From positions 124,001 through 188,000 of the forward strand of contig WGNC01000008.1 in assembly GCA_016124745.1 (NCBI GenBank): a DNA stretch of 64,000 bases, given 5' to 3'. Positions within the stretch are counted from its first letter, which is position 1. Every line of letters begins with the position of its first letter. Positions 9,187-18,036 of the stretch are shown piece after piece. A model generated the notes under the pieces. That model did no database searches. It was not told the origin of the DNA and was given only the letters and a program-made list of their open reading frames with translations. The position numbers were made by a program, and so were the translations under genes. This stretch comes from Thiobacillus sp. Its GTDB lineage: Bacteria; Pseudomonadota; Gammaproteobacteria; Burkholderiales; Thiobacillaceae.

Positions 9187-9609
9187 CTAGTGCAACACGA
9201 CCGATGGCGGGTGCGCAGGCCGTACATCACCGACCTGGAGTGGCGAGGCATGATGCAGTACCAGGTTCCAGCCCTCGCCCTCCTTGCGATACAGGTTGGT
9301 CGCCAGGATCGGAGGGCGCGGCCCGGCTTCCTGTCCGATAACCAGATATTCACGCACGATTCGTACGGCCTGGGTTGCCTCGAGAATTTCGTGTGCGACT
9401 TCCACCTGGATCCGGAACTGGCCGGCGGCCTCGAACATGCTGTGCCAGCCCGCTGACACGGCAACTCGTCCGTCGAGTGGTGCTGACAGGGGGTGGATGC
9501 AGGCGATGCTGTCGTCGTCGGCCCAGACCGCCATCATGGCATCGAGATTTCGGCTCTCGAAGGCGGCATAGAAAGCGGCTTCAGCGGCTTCTGGCGTTGA
9601 AAAGATCAT
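9187..9609 (-). CDS. SnoaL/NTF2-like protein (DUF4440 type)
   Basis: A 140-residue protein that opens with a helix (TPEAAEAAFYAAFESRNLDAM) and MAVWADDDS, a common start of the NTF2-like fold, and ends in a beta-rich part with WNLVLHHASP. Such proteins form a conical pocket and may be ketosteroid-isomerase-like enzymes or simple binding proteins; no catalytic pair is evident here. It is one of the closely spaced minus-strand genes between the DUF302 protein and the YheT hydrolase. The function is unknown. Confidence 0.8.
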   Translation of the reverse strand: MIFSTPEAAEAAFYAAFESRNLDAMMAVWADDDSIACIHPLSAPLDGRVAVSAGWHSMFEAAGQFRIQVEVAHEILEATQAVRIVREYLVIGQEAGPRPPILATNLYRKEGEGWNLVLHHASPLQVGDVRPAHPPSVVLH

Positions 9610-9693
9610 TTCTTGACGACCACGAGGAGGGCGGGGCGATTCGCGATCCCCGCATGCCGGGAATGCTGTGACCGCGCCAACGGATCAGCAGTT

Positions 9694-10215
9694 CTATTCG
9701 ATGATTTTCGCCAACAGCGCGTTCTCTTCCTCGGCGAATTGCTTCAGCAAGGGCGCGAAGGCCGGCGTTGCCATCTGGGCCATCAGTTCCGTGTTCGGCT
9801 TGGCAATGTAGACCTTGCCGTCGTTCCCCTCGAAAACACTGAGTCGGCAGGGCGCGAACGGCATGGCCTTTTGCGCGACCTGGGCCTTGATCAGGTTCTC
9901 GGCAAGGTCCTTGTTGCACATCACCAGCATCTTGAAAGGCTTGGCAGTCTTGTGGCCGGCCTTGATCATGGCTTCCTGCATGTCCATGACCGGGCCGATT
10001 TCCCAGCCCCGCTTCTTGGCGGCGTCCTGCAGGGCGCTGACGGTTTCGTTGAATCCGAAGCGGCTCTTCTTGTCCACCATCATCGAGGCCATCAGCTTGG
10101 CCTGCGCTTCCTGCATTCTCTGCATTGCCGCCTGCATGTCCTGCTGGGTGCCGGCTGCCCAGACGCCGTGGCTGGACAGCATGAACAGTGCGGCGAGGGT
10201 GACGATACGCTTCAT
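9694..10215 (-). CDS. Exported DUF302 protein
   Basis: A 173-residue protein with a signal peptide (MKRIVTLAALFMLSSHGVWA, then AGTQQD). An amphipathic, Gln/Met-rich helix follows (about 25-50), and then a DUF302 domain with FNETVSALQDAAKKRGW, CNKDLAENLI and FAPCRLSVFEGNDGKVY. The ATG at 10215 was chosen because AAGGAGATTT lies just upstream and a signal peptide follows; the frame itself stays open further. DUF302 proteins occur often in sulfur- and metal-metabolising bacteria, but their role is not established. Two cysteines remain in the mature part. Confidence 0.87.
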   Translation of the reverse strand: MKRIVTLAALFMLSSHGVWAAGTQQDMQAAMQRMQEAQAKLMASMMVDKKSRFGFNETVSALQDAAKKRGWEIGPVMDMQEAMIKAGHKTAKPFKMLVMCNKDLAENLIKAQVAQKAMPFAPCRLSVFEGNDGKVYIAKPNTELMAQMATPAFAPLLKQFAEEENALLAKIIE

Positions 10216-10244
10216 GGAAATCTCCTTGTCTGAGGGGGTGGCGC

Positions 10245-10484
10245 TCAGTGCGAGCCGCCGCTGGGTTTGCCTTTGAGGCGATAGAGCGTGCCGCAATAGG
10301 GGCAAAGCGCACTGCCGCTCGATTCAATCGGGAGATACACACGGGGATGGGCGTTCCAGTCCACATGCTGCGGCATCGGACAATGCAGCGGCAGGTCGCT
10401 TTCCGTTACCTCGATGAGGCGCTGGGAATTGATGGCCTTATGCTCGTCTGTCTGCTTGGGGGAACTATCGTGCCGATCGCTCAT
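10245..10484 (-). CDS. Small zinc-finger protein, zf-CHCC family
   Basis: A 79-residue protein. Its C-terminal half carries HPRVYLPI followed by CPYCGTLYRL, which gives the zf-CHCC arrangement with His46, Cys61 and Cys64 and an upstream Cys35 or His40. The family is related to the complex I zinc subunit NDUFS6. In betaproteobacteria this small gene commonly follows ilvE, and here it starts 11 bases after the ilvE stop, so it is probably translated from the same message. A cytoplasmic zinc protein of unknown role is the safest call. Confidence 0.85.
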   Translation of the reverse strand: MSDRHDSSPKQTDEHKAINSQRLIEVTESDLPLHCPMPQHVDWNAHPRVYLPIESSGSALCPYCGTLYRLKGKPSGGSH

Positions 10485-10495
10485 GCGGTGCTCGC

Positions 10496-11419
10496 CTAGT
10501 TGACCGGGGTGAGCCAGTCGGTGTGGGAGGCCGCCCGGCCGTGCACGCAGTCGAAATACATCGCCTGCAGCCTGGCAGTGAGCGGGCCGCGCGTGCCTTC
10601 GCCAATCGCCCGATTGTCGAGTTCGCGGATCGGCGTGACTTCGGCGGCAGTGCCGGTGAAAAAGGCTTCGTCGGCGGAATATACCTCGTCACGGGTGATG
10701 CGCTTTTCAACGAGCTGGAGGCCGATTTCGGCTGCCAGCTGGATGATGGTGTCGCGCGTGATGCCTTCCAGGGCGCTGGTCAGGTCAGGCGTAAAAAGCT
10801 TGCCATTGCGGATGATGAAGATGTTTTCACCCGAGCCTTCGGCGACGAAGCCGTCGACGTCGAGCAGCAGTGCCTCATCGTAGCCGTCCATCTCGGCTTC
10901 CCTGTGCGCGAGGATGGAATTCATGTAGTTGCCGTTGGCCTTGGCCTTGCACATGGTGATGTTTACATGATGGCGTGCGAACGACGAGGTCTTCACGCGG
11001 ATGCCGTTGTCGAGCGCTTCCTGCCCGAGATAAGCCCCCCAGGGCCAGGCGGCGACGATGACATGCACCGACAGGTTCTTGGCCGAGATACCCATGGCTT
11101 CCGAGCCGTAGAATGCCATCGGACGCAGATAGCCGGATTCGAGCTTGTTTTCCCGCACCACGGTGCGCTGCGCCTCAGATATCGTCGCCTTGTCGAAGGG
11201 CATTTTCATGCCGAGGATGTGGGCGGAGCGAAATAGCCTGTCGGTGTGTTCCTGAAGGCGGAATATTGCCGTGCCCTGTTCGGCCTTGTATGCCCGTACC
11301 CCCTCGAAGACGCCCATGCCGTAATGCAGGGTGTGGGTCAGAACGTGGGTGGTGGCGTCGCGCCAGGGAACGAGTTTGCCGTCGTACCAGATGACGCCGT
11401 CGCGGTCGGCCATGGACAT
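10496..11419 (-). CDS. ilvE: Branched-chain amino acid aminotransferase IlvE
   Basis: A 307-residue class IV PLP aminotransferase, the usual size for IlvE. It catalyses the last step of isoleucine, valine and leucine synthesis. Seen are the opening DGVIWYDGKLVPWRDATTHV, LHYGMGVFEGVRAYK, the lysine region KANGNYMNSILA and the phosphate-binding EGSGENIFII. The frame continues upstream to 11626, but the family start is MSMADRDG and an AAAGAGAT ribosome site lies before the ATG at 11419. It is the first of a minus-strand series and faces the TPR gene divergently across about 155 bases, which should hold both promoters. Confidence 0.95.
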   Translation of the reverse strand: MSMADRDGVIWYDGKLVPWRDATTHVLTHTLHYGMGVFEGVRAYKAEQGTAIFRLQEHTDRLFRSAHILGMKMPFDKATISEAQRTVVRENKLESGYLRPMAFYGSEAMGISAKNLSVHVIVAAWPWGAYLGQEALDNGIRVKTSSFARHHVNITMCKAKANGNYMNSILAHREAEMDGYDEALLLDVDGFVAEGSGENIFIIRNGKLFTPDLTSALEGITRDTIIQLAAEIGLQLVEKRITRDEVYSADEAFFTGTAAEVTPIRELDNRAIGEGTRGPLTARLQAMYFDCVHGRAASHTDWLTPVN

Positions 11420-11574
11420 GGTGAAAAATCTCTTTGCATTTGGGAACGATGATTTTACCGGATTCCGGGCGCTGCGATGTGCCAATAATGATCTTCGGCT
11501 GAGGGTTGACGAAAGCTGTGTCGTCGTTGTGTTCACCATCTCTATGGCACGATTCGCCCCTGGAGAAAACTGAA

Positions 11575-12453
11575 ATGAAATTGAATTGGACGGTTTTGTT
11601 GCTGGTGCTGGGGGGCACGCTGGCACGCGCCGATGATTGTCACGACGCGCTGGCCTCGTTTGATTACGCCAGCGCCGGGCAGAGGGCGCAGGCGCAACTG
11701 GCGGCGGCGCCCGCCGATGCCATGGCGCTCATGTGCGCCGCCCGCGCCGCTTACGAAACCGGGCACTTCGGCAAGGCGCTGCAGTCCTTGCGGGCGGTCG
11801 AACAAAAGCGACCGCAGGGAGAATTGCGGACCTACGCCTATAACTGGCTGACGGTCACCCTGCGGAGGCTGGGACGCGAAAGCGAGGCCATGCAATACGG
11901 CCAGGCGGCGCTTGCATGGGCGCGTCGCGAGACGAGCCGGCAGAATCTGGCGACCGCGCTGCACAACATGGCCGGGCTGGCCTATGCGCAGGGAAATGTG
12001 GCCATGGCCCGGGCACTCTACCTTGCGTCGATCCCGCTCAATCCTGACCTGTCCGAGCGTTCGGCCAGCATCAACAATCTGGGGCTGATCCTGCAGGCGC
12101 AGGGCGACCATGCTGCAGCCGAAAAATGGCTGCTGGAGGCCATCGCGCTGAATCGCTCCGAAGGTCATTTCCACCATCTGGGCAAACATTTGATGAACCT
12201 GGGCAACCTGTATCGTGAAGCAGGAAGGTTCGATGACGCCGAGGCCATGCTCGACGAAGGTGCGGCATTGATCGAGCGAGCGGGTGACCAGTACTGGCTG
12301 GCCGTTGCTGCACGCTATCGCGGCTGGCTGGCGCGTGACCAGCGCGACTGGGCGCTGGCAGGGCGCTGGCTGGCGCTGGCAGCGCGTACCTATGACCACG
12401 CCGGTGCGGTCGCAGACGGCAACGCTACGCGGGAAGAACTGTCGCGCTTCTGA
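11575..12453 (+). CDS. Exported TPR-repeat protein
   Basis: A 292-residue protein with a signal peptide (MKLNWTVLLLVLGGTLARA, then DDCHDAL). About five to six tetratricopeptide-type helical pairs follow, for example AAYETGHFGKALQSL, LAYAQGNVAMARALY, LGLILQAQGDHAAAEKWL and LGNLYREAGRFDDAEAML. The start was set at the ATG at 11575 because it gives the signal peptide and has TGGAGAAA upstream; the frame could begin at 11506. Such periplasmic TPR proteins are scaffolds for protein-protein contacts. No neighbour indicates a partner. Confidence 0.85.
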   Translation: MKLNWTVLLLVLGGTLARADDCHDALASFDYASAGQRAQAQLAAAPADAMALMCAARAAYETGHFGKALQSLRAVEQKRPQGELRTYAYNWLTVTLRRLGRESEAMQYGQAALAWARRETSRQNLATALHNMAGLAYAQGNVAMARALYLASIPLNPDLSERSASINNLGLILQAQGDHAAAEKWLLEAIALNRSEGHFHHLGKHLMNLGNLYREAGRFDDAEAMLDEGAALIERAGDQYWLAVAARYRGWLARDQRDWALAGRWLALAARTYDHAGAVADGNATREELSRF

Positions 12454-12562
12454 TCAGGCTGGACAGCGTGCAGGATGAAGCCGGCTAATGCAGGGGTTGT
12501 TCAATGGGTTGTGCGGGGAACGACTGCAGGCGGATTTTGACTCTGGCAGCGCTGCCGGATAC

Positions 12563-12886
12563 TTACAAGTAGGCCTTGGCTTCCTCGCCCGGGTTCGGCA
12601 AGCCGGCCACGCGCCAGGCTTCGCGCGGGCTGGGGAACAGATGCTGCATGCAATCGGCGCTCTGTCCGGTGAGGTGACAGACATGGCTCAGTGCCATCAC
12701 CGTTCCATGTTTTGCAAACTCGCGCCGTAAAGCGAGCAGAAGTCCGATCTGCAGTTCGTTGAGCTCGCCCAGACCATCGTTCTGCGCGATACGGTCGGCG
12801 AGACTCTCGCTCCACATGCTCGGGTCGAGCAAGAATCCATCCTCGTCAAAGATGGCCGGGCCTGGCTTACGGTTCGGTGTATCCAT
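12563..12886 (-). CDS. DsrC/TusE-like protein without the conserved C-terminal cysteine
   Basis: A 107-residue protein with the DsrC/TusE plan: DEDGFLLDPSMWSESLADRIA, then a long helix ELQIGLLLALRREFAKHG and a C-terminal segment HLFPSPREAWRVAGLPNPG that matches the family LFPxGPxxQAxxxAGLPKP block. The penultimate cysteine that carries sulfur in TusE/DsrC is absent (the chain ends EEAKAYL), and the second redox-cysteine position is Trp91. The only cysteines are Cys70 and Cys79. It is therefore a divergent paralogue that is unlikely to relay sulfur in the known way; regulation or binding is inferred. The gene stands alone, between the TPR gene and mutY. Confidence 0.7.
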   Translation of the reverse strand: MDTPNRKPGPAIFDEDGFLLDPSMWSESLADRIAQNDGLGELNELQIGLLLALRREFAKHGTVMALSHVCHLTGQSADCMQHLFPSPREAWRVAGLPNPGEEAKAYL

Positions 12887-12976
12887 AACACCTCCTGCCG
12901 CTGATATTCACTTTCTTGTTTATAGCATCACGCCTGCCACATGCTGCCCATTTGAGGCAATCAAAGCAGGAGAGGC

Positions 12977-14011
12977 TCAGACGCCTGCGAGCTGCGTGAC
13001 CAGTTTGCGAACAGGCGCTGGCAGCGCAGCGTCGAGCGCGTCGGCGGGGTGCAACCAGATCTGGCCTGGCGGGCTTGTTCGGCGCGGGGCAAGCTGCACC
13101 TGCACGGGCTGGATGTGCAGTCTGAAGTGCGTGAAGCTGTGGCTGAAATCATTCAAGGTGAGCTGTGCCCGGGCCGTGAAGCCGAAATGCGCATGGCAAT
13201 GGCTGGCCGGGTCCACCCCGGGAGGGATCTCGGGCAGGCTCCACATCCCGCCCCAGATGCCGCGTGCCGGCCGTTTTTCCAGCATCAGTTCCCCCCGGTC
13301 CAGCAGCAGCAGCATCTGCACCCGCCTTTCGGGCAAGACGCGTTTCGGGCGCGGTGCAGGCAAATCGGCGGTGCGGTTCTGGATGCGGGCACTGCAGTCG
13401 TCCTTGAGCGGGCAGTCCGCACAGGCCGGTTGGCCGCGGGTGCAGACGAGCGCGCCAAGATCCATCATGCCTTGGGTATAGGCCTCGATATTCCTCGTGG
13501 GCAGAAGGGCTTCCGCCCGCTGCCACAGTTCGGTTTCGACTTTATTGTCGCCCGGCCACCCCGTCACTCCGCCATGGCGTGCCAGCACGCGTTTGACATT
13601 GCCGTCAAGAATGGCGCAGCGCTGGCCGAATGCGAGCGCTGCCACCGCGGCCGCTGTCGAGCGACCAACGCCCGGAAGCCGTTCGATAGCATCCGGCTCG
13701 GCTGGAAACTTGCCCTCGTGGAGGTGGATGATGGTGCGTGCGGCAGCATGCAGATTGCGGGCGCGACTGTAATAGCCCAGTCCGCTCCACAGGGAGAGCA
13801 CTTCATCTTCGTGTGCCGTTGCCAGCGCCGGCAGATCGGGGAAGCGCGCCACAAAACGTTCGAAATAGGGGATGACCGTTGCGACCTGGGTCTGCTGCAA
13901 CATTATCTCCGACAGCCAGATGCGGTAGGGGTCGCGGCAGGCCTGCCATGGCAAGCTGTGGCGACCGTGGCTTTGTTGCCAGCGGATGACGCGGGATGCA
14001 AACGATTTCAC
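12977..14011 (-). CDS. mutY: A/G-specific adenine glycosylase MutY
   Basis: A 344-residue DNA repair enzyme that removes adenine mispaired with 8-oxoguanine. It has the catalytic glutamate region SEIMLQQTQV near 35-44 and the helix-hairpin-helix LPGVGRSTAAAVAALAFG near 110-127, with the catalytic aspartate in ILDGNVKRVL. The iron-sulfur cluster motif is C-x6-C-x2-C-x5-C in CTRGQPACADCPLKDDC near 187-203. A C-terminal NUDIX-like domain (about 225-344) recognises the damaged base. It is a complete gene of normal length with an in-frame ATG. It lies between the DsrC-like gene and the DUF1631 gene on the same strand but with larger gaps. Confidence 0.96.
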   Translation of the reverse strand: MKSFASRVIRWQQSHGRHSLPWQACRDPYRIWLSEIMLQQTQVATVIPYFERFVARFPDLPALATAHEDEVLSLWSGLGYYSRARNLHAAARTIIHLHEGKFPAEPDAIERLPGVGRSTAAAVAALAFGQRCAILDGNVKRVLARHGGVTGWPGDNKVETELWQRAEALLPTRNIEAYTQGMMDLGALVCTRGQPACADCPLKDDCSARIQNRTADLPAPRPKRVLPERRVQMLLLLDRGELMLEKRPARGIWGGMWSLPEIPPGVDPASHCHAHFGFTARAQLTLNDFSHSFTHFRLHIQPVQVQLAPRRTSPPGQIWLHPADALDAALPAPVRKLVTQLAGV

Positions 14012-14144
14012 CCCGACAGGGTAGCCGGGGCGAGGTTGCTAATCAATGGCAGAAATGGGTAAGCCCGTCTATTGGCAGGGGGGCACGCGTCGATGAGAAG
14101 GCGGCCGGGTCGTGAACGCGGATAAATCTACTGCAGTCTTGTTC

Positions 14145-16499
14145 TCAAACGTGGCTGAGTTTCTGGCGGAACAGATTCATCAACTTGCCAAATGCCGATT
14201 CAGTGATGGATTTACGTTCGACCAGCACGGCTTCGCCACGCCGCAGCTTGTCTGCCAGGCGGTGCAGCCCGATGGAGAAGCTGTTCATGCCGTCCTGATC
14301 CGAGAACAGGTAGGTGTTCTTGACGCCGCTTACCCAACCCAGACGCGCCCAGCGGAAGGTGCCGTCATCGTAATGGAATTCCACCCAGTCTCCCTTGTTG
14401 AGGGCACGTGCACGCAGGGTGAACTCGTCCTCGACTTCCGGCACGACGGCTTCAGCGGGCGCAGGGACCTCGATTTTGGCGGCAGCCTCGATAGCAGCCT
14501 CGGCAGCGGCAACCGTGACCACTTCCTGAGTGGCCATTTCCTCGATTTCCTCGGGGCTGATTTCGGGCAGCGGCACCGGCTGCGCGTTGGGCCGGACCGC
14601 ATTGGCATGCAGGATGACCAGATTCGCAAAGAATCGATCCGCCAGCTTGGACGGCAGTTCGATTTCAGCCGACCCTTCGCGCAGGCGCTTCAGCAGCCCC
14701 GGCAGAATGCGCACCAGCATCAGTCGGGCGTCCATGTCGGCCTTGGCTTGCACGCTCCACACCAGCTCGCGCATGGTCTCGACATGGCTGTTGAAGTGCG
14801 CACCTTCCTCGCCTTCGTTGATGTAATCGGTCATCAGGAGCTGCGCCCAGTCGCGGCGCAGGAACTCGCGCACGGCTTCCGCCACGGGCTGGTCATGCAG
14901 CGCGCGATTGATGAAGTCATGCACGATGACGGGAGCGAGCTCGGCACGTTCGGCCTGCTTGATGTGGTCGATATCCTGCTGCAGGCTGACGTCAGCGGTT
15001 TCCTCCAGCGTTTCTTCCAGCAGCGTGCCCATCGCCTCGAGCTCTGCCGCTGCCGATTCGAAGACCTCGAAATCGTCTTCGAAATTCTCCAGCACCCGGC
15101 TGACCACCTTGGAAATGGCTTCCAGGCGAGCGTTCCCCGCTTCGGTTTCGGGCAGGTGGACGGACAGCGTGGCAATCGCGTCCAGCATGCGGCGTACAGG
15201 GTGATTCGGTTGCGAGAAAAACTTGCGATCCAGCATGGCCGCCTTCAGCACGGGAATTTGCAGGCGTGCGATTTGTGCCTTGAGCCGGTCGGGAATGGCC
15301 GCCTCGTCGAATACCACATCGAACAGCATCGCCACGGCATCCACCAGCACCGCGTCCAGAGGGGTGGCCGCCTGCATGACAGGGCTTTGCTGCAGGCTGC
15401 GTAATATGTTCTGGATGCTGGCTGCTTCCAGCAGGGGCAATTCGAAGCGGGCTCCGCCCGGCAACGTAATGGCGCCTGCCTGCAACTGGCTGAGCGAATC
15501 GAGCAGGCTGAACCCGCCTAAACCTGCCTGAGCCCCGCCGCCGGCAAATCCCCGCGAACCCGCCGCGACGTGGTCACCAGAACCGCCAGCGGCATATCCG
15601 CCCAGTCCTCCTGCAGCGTAGCCACCCAAACCTCCTGCGGTCTGGCCCCCTGAACTTCCCGGGGCATGGCCACCGAGCCCCGCCAGTTGCTCGAACAGAT
15701 TGAACATGTCGCCGCCTGTTTGTGCGGGCGCTGCTACAGTCGAAACCTGTGCAGGGGCAGGACTCGATGCGCCAGATGTCTGACGTGCGCGATTGTGTCG
15801 GCCGACCTTGAGGTCAGGCAGGATGCCGTGATCGATCAGGTAGCGGTTGATGGTCTGGTAGATGTGTGCGAGTTCCGTGGTTAACACCAGATCGAACTGG
15901 TTCAGCAGCACGATCTTCACGCTCTGGTCCAAGTGCATGCTGCCGATGCCGTCGAGCAAGGCTTCGCACAGCGTACGCGGACCCAGCGGGTTGTCGTTTT
16001 CAGTCAAATCGGATCGACCCAACAGCTTGGCGATGCGGGCATCCAGCGCAACCATTTCCTCCGCGCAGTTGTAGCGCAGGCGTGATGTAGCCTTGTCGAC
16101 GGCCAGGGTGATCTCATAATCCTGATCGCCGACCAATGACAGTTCAGACGAATCGGGCACAGCGATTTTCTCGCGACGGTTATGGACAAAGTCGTTGAAG
16201 ACCTGGCAATACCTGTCCTTGCAGGCACTGAGCAATTCGTTGGCCTGCTTGTTGAGGATGCCCTGGGCACCGTAATAGGTGTTGCGGGTTTCCAGCAGGG
16301 GGGAGCGGTCGGCCATCGCGAGCAGCGTGTTTTCCATCGCTTCGGATTGCCGGGTCAGGACGCGGGTCGCGCCTTCGATCAGCAGGTCGCGGCTGCCATG
16401 AAGAATGGTCAGTGTCTCGGCAGAGACCTGAGCTCGGCGCGAACGCTCGAATTCGTTGAGGTTAACAACGACTGAATTGTCAGGCATGTCAGGCTCCAT
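14145..16499 (-). CDS. DUF1631 protein with Gly-rich repeats and C-terminal PilZ-like domain
   Basis: A 784-residue cytoplasmic protein of the DUF1631 family, common in beta- and gammaproteobacteria. The family pattern runs through most of it: DLLIEGATRVLTRQSEAMENTL near 40, then long helical blocks and LPGLLKRLREGSAEIELP near 620. The C-terminal 100 residues have a PilZ-like layout (LNKGDWVEFHYDDGTFRWARL), which in related proteins may bind cyclic di-GMP. Around residues 275-320 there is a low-complexity glycine-rich stretch with repeats of GGLGGYAA. The ATG at 16499 was chosen because a GAGGTGAG ribosome site precedes it; a start 36 bases upstream is possible. The function is not known. Confidence 0.85.
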   Translation of the reverse strand: MEPDMPDNSVVVNLNEFERSRRAQVSAETLTILHGSRDLLIEGATRVLTRQSEAMENTLLAMADRSPLLETRNTYYGAQGILNKQANELLSACKDRYCQVFNDFVHNRREKIAVPDSSELSLVGDQDYEITLAVDKATSRLRYNCAEEMVALDARIAKLLGRSDLTENDNPLGPRTLCEALLDGIGSMHLDQSVKIVLLNQFDLVLTTELAHIYQTINRYLIDHGILPDLKVGRHNRARQTSGASSPAPAQVSTVAAPAQTGGDMFNLFEQLAGLGGHAPGSSGGQTAGGLGGYAAGGLGGYAAGGSGDHVAAGSRGFAGGGAQAGLGGFSLLDSLSQLQAGAITLPGGARFELPLLEAASIQNILRSLQQSPVMQAATPLDAVLVDAVAMLFDVVFDEAAIPDRLKAQIARLQIPVLKAAMLDRKFFSQPNHPVRRMLDAIATLSVHLPETEAGNARLEAISKVVSRVLENFEDDFEVFESAAAELEAMGTLLEETLEETADVSLQQDIDHIKQAERAELAPVIVHDFINRALHDQPVAEAVREFLRRDWAQLLMTDYINEGEEGAHFNSHVETMRELVWSVQAKADMDARLMLVRILPGLLKRLREGSAEIELPSKLADRFFANLVILHANAVRPNAQPVPLPEISPEEIEEMATQEVVTVAAAEAAIEAAAKIEVPAPAEAVVPEVEDEFTLRARALNKGDWVEFHYDDGTFRWARLGWVSGVKNTYLFSDQDGMNSFSIGLHRLADKLRRGEAVLVERKSITESAFGKLMNLFRQKLSHV

Positions 16500-16862
16500 T
16501 TGGCTCACCTCGCGGGTTGGGCGGTTGGCCGACATGGAACGGGAGGAAGGTGCATGACCGGAGAGTTGCCGGCGGTCCCGCTGTCTCTATTCTGTGTGGA
16601 ATAACAGAGACCGGTAACTTTGCGTCCCCGTCTCGCGGCGGGTTTGCCCTGTTCGGTAGTCGGCGATTGCGTCAGAAAATTGACACACAACCGCACAACT
16701 GGACTTACGGTAATGACGGCAAAAAACTTTAAGGGGTCCGAGAAAAAAACTTCTCAATTGGCATCTGAAATGTAGGGCTGTCGTAACGGCCGCGCCTGGC
16801 AAGTGAGTGACCGCTTACAGGAAGCGGAGAGTCATTTGAAAAGGGGACGGGTCTGGATGGAG
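16500..16862. other. Non-coding stretch between the DUF1631 gene and tRNA-Gly
   Basis: No credible gene was seen in this stretch of about 360 bases. It must carry the promoter for the DUF1631 gene. An imperfect dyad GTCTCT...AGAGAC lies at 16583-16611 and could be an operator or a hairpin in the leader. The part from about 16730 to 16760 is AT-rich. No sigma-70 boxes good enough to call were found. Confidence 0.45.
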
Positions 16863-16936
16863 TGGAGCGGGCGAAGGGAATCGAACCCTCCTCATGAGCT
16901 TGGGAAGCTCAGGTAATGCCACTATACGACGCCCGC
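16863..16936 (-). tRNA. tRNA-Gly (anticodon CCC)
   Basis: Read on the minus strand, this 74-base gene begins GCGGGCG and ends CGCCCGC followed by TCCA, so the acceptor stem pairs perfectly and the CCA end is encoded. The anticodon arm is TGAGC, loop TTCCCAA, GCTCA, giving anticodon CCC for the glycine codon GGG. The T-arm contains GGTTCGATTCC. It closely resembles the enterobacterial tRNA-Gly(CCC). It stands alone, about 70 bases ahead of thiS on the other strand. Confidence 0.96.
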
Positions 16937-17006
16937 TTTCATGCCCGGCATGGTGCTTCAGGGTAGAATCCGGAATCATACTGAAACTCACGCCCGGATA
17001 GAAGTT

Positions 17007-17210
17007 GTGATTGAACTGGCCATCAATGGCGAACCCCGTCGCTTCCCCGCACCGCTGAATCTTGCCCAGCTGATCGAGTCGCTCGATCTGGCGGGTAAGC
17101 GCATCGCCATCGAAAAGAATGGCGAGATCATCCCTCGCAGCCAGCATGCCGAGACGCCGCTGGTCGACGGCGACCGCCTGGAAATCGTGGTCGCCGTGGG
17201 CGGCGGCTGA
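17007..17210 (+). CDS. thiS: Sulfur carrier protein ThiS
   Basis: A 67-residue ubiquitin-like sulfur carrier for the thiazole part of thiamine. It shows ELAINGEPRRFP at the start, IAIEKNGEIIPRSQ in the middle and ends in AVGGG; the terminal GG is thiocarboxylated. The GTG at 17007 was chosen since family proteins begin right before this strand; the frame runs open further upstream. It lies 35 bases ahead of thiG. No TPP riboswitch was found between the tRNA and this gene, where space is only about 70 bases. Confidence 0.93.
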   Translation: MIELAINGEPRRFPAPLNLAQLIESLDLAGKRIAIEKNGEIIPRSQHAETPLVDGDRLEIVVAVGGG

Positions 17211-17245
17211 AGCGTCTTTATTCCTAGCTCTATTACCCTGAATTC

Positions 17246-18034
17246 ATGGAACCACTCGTCATCGCCGGTCAATCCTATGCCTCACGCCTGTTGGTCGGCA
17301 CCGGCAAATACAAGGATTTTGAACAAACCCGTCTCGCGGTCGAGGCCTCGGGCGCGGAAATCGTCACCGTTGCCATCCGGCGAACCAATATCGGCCAGGA
17401 TGCCGGCCAGCCCAGTCTGCTCGACGCGCTGCCGCCGTCGAAATACACCTACCTGCCCAACACGGCGGGCTGCTACACGGCCGACGACGCGATCCGTACC
17501 CTGCGCCTGGCGCGTGAACTGCTGGATGGCCATAGCCTGGTCAAGCTCGAAGTGCTGGGTGACGCCGAATCGCTGTATCCCAACGTGGCGGAAACGGTGA
17601 AGGCGGCCGGGGTGCTGGTGAAGGACGGCTTCCAGGTGATGGTCTATACGTCGGACGACCCCATCGTCGCCAAACAGCTGGAAGAGATCGGCTGCGTCGC
17701 AGTGATGCCGCTGGCGAGCCTGATCGGCTCCGGCATGGGCATCCTCAATCCGTGGAACCTGCAGATCATCATCGACCGCCTCTCGGTGCCGGTGATCGTC
17801 GACGCGGGCGTCGGCACCGCCAGCGACGCTACCATCGCGATGGAGCTCGGCTGCGACGCGGTGCTGATGAATACGGCGATCGCCGGTGCCGGCAATCCGG
17901 TGCTGATGGCCTCGGCGATGAAAAAGGCCGTGGAAGCAGGCCGCGAAGCCTTCCTGGCCGGACGGATGCCGAAAAAAATCTATCAGGCCAGCCCCAGCTC
18001 GCCCACCAGCGGCCTCATTGCCGGCAACAAATAA
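17246..18034 (+). CDS. thiG: Thiazole synthase ThiG
   Basis: A 262-residue enzyme that makes the thiazole phosphate of thiamine from deoxyxylulose 5-phosphate, dehydroglycine and ThiS thiocarboxylate. Seen are [22 protein letters not shown], the Schiff-base lysine region LVKLEVLGD and the phosphate-binding strands [20 protein letters not shown] and [13 protein letters not shown]. The length and start agree with the family. It is the second gene of thiS-thiG, and trmB follows two bases later, so these are likely one transcript, as in several betaproteobacteria. Confidence 0.97.
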   Translation: MEPLVIAGQSYASRLLVGTGKYKDFEQTRLAVEASGAEIVTVAIRRTNIGQDAGQPSLLDALPPSKYTYLPNTAGCYTADDAIRTLRLARELLDGHSLVKLEVLGDAESLYPNVAETVKAAGVLVKDGFQVMVYTSDDPIVAKQLEEIGCVAVMPLASLIGSGMGILNPWNLQIIIDRLSVPVIVDAGVGTASDATIAMELGCDAVLMNTAIAGAGNPVLMASAMKKAVEAGREAFLAGRMPKKIYQASPSSPTSGLIAGNK

Positions 18035-18036
18035 GC

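Noticed and set aside
14112-15404. Open frame of 430 codons on the plus strand
   Set aside because: It is antisense to the DUF1631 gene and has no similarity or signal.
16937-17006. TPP riboswitch ahead of thiS
   Set aside because: The gap to the tRNA is too short and the conserved CTGAGA core was not found.
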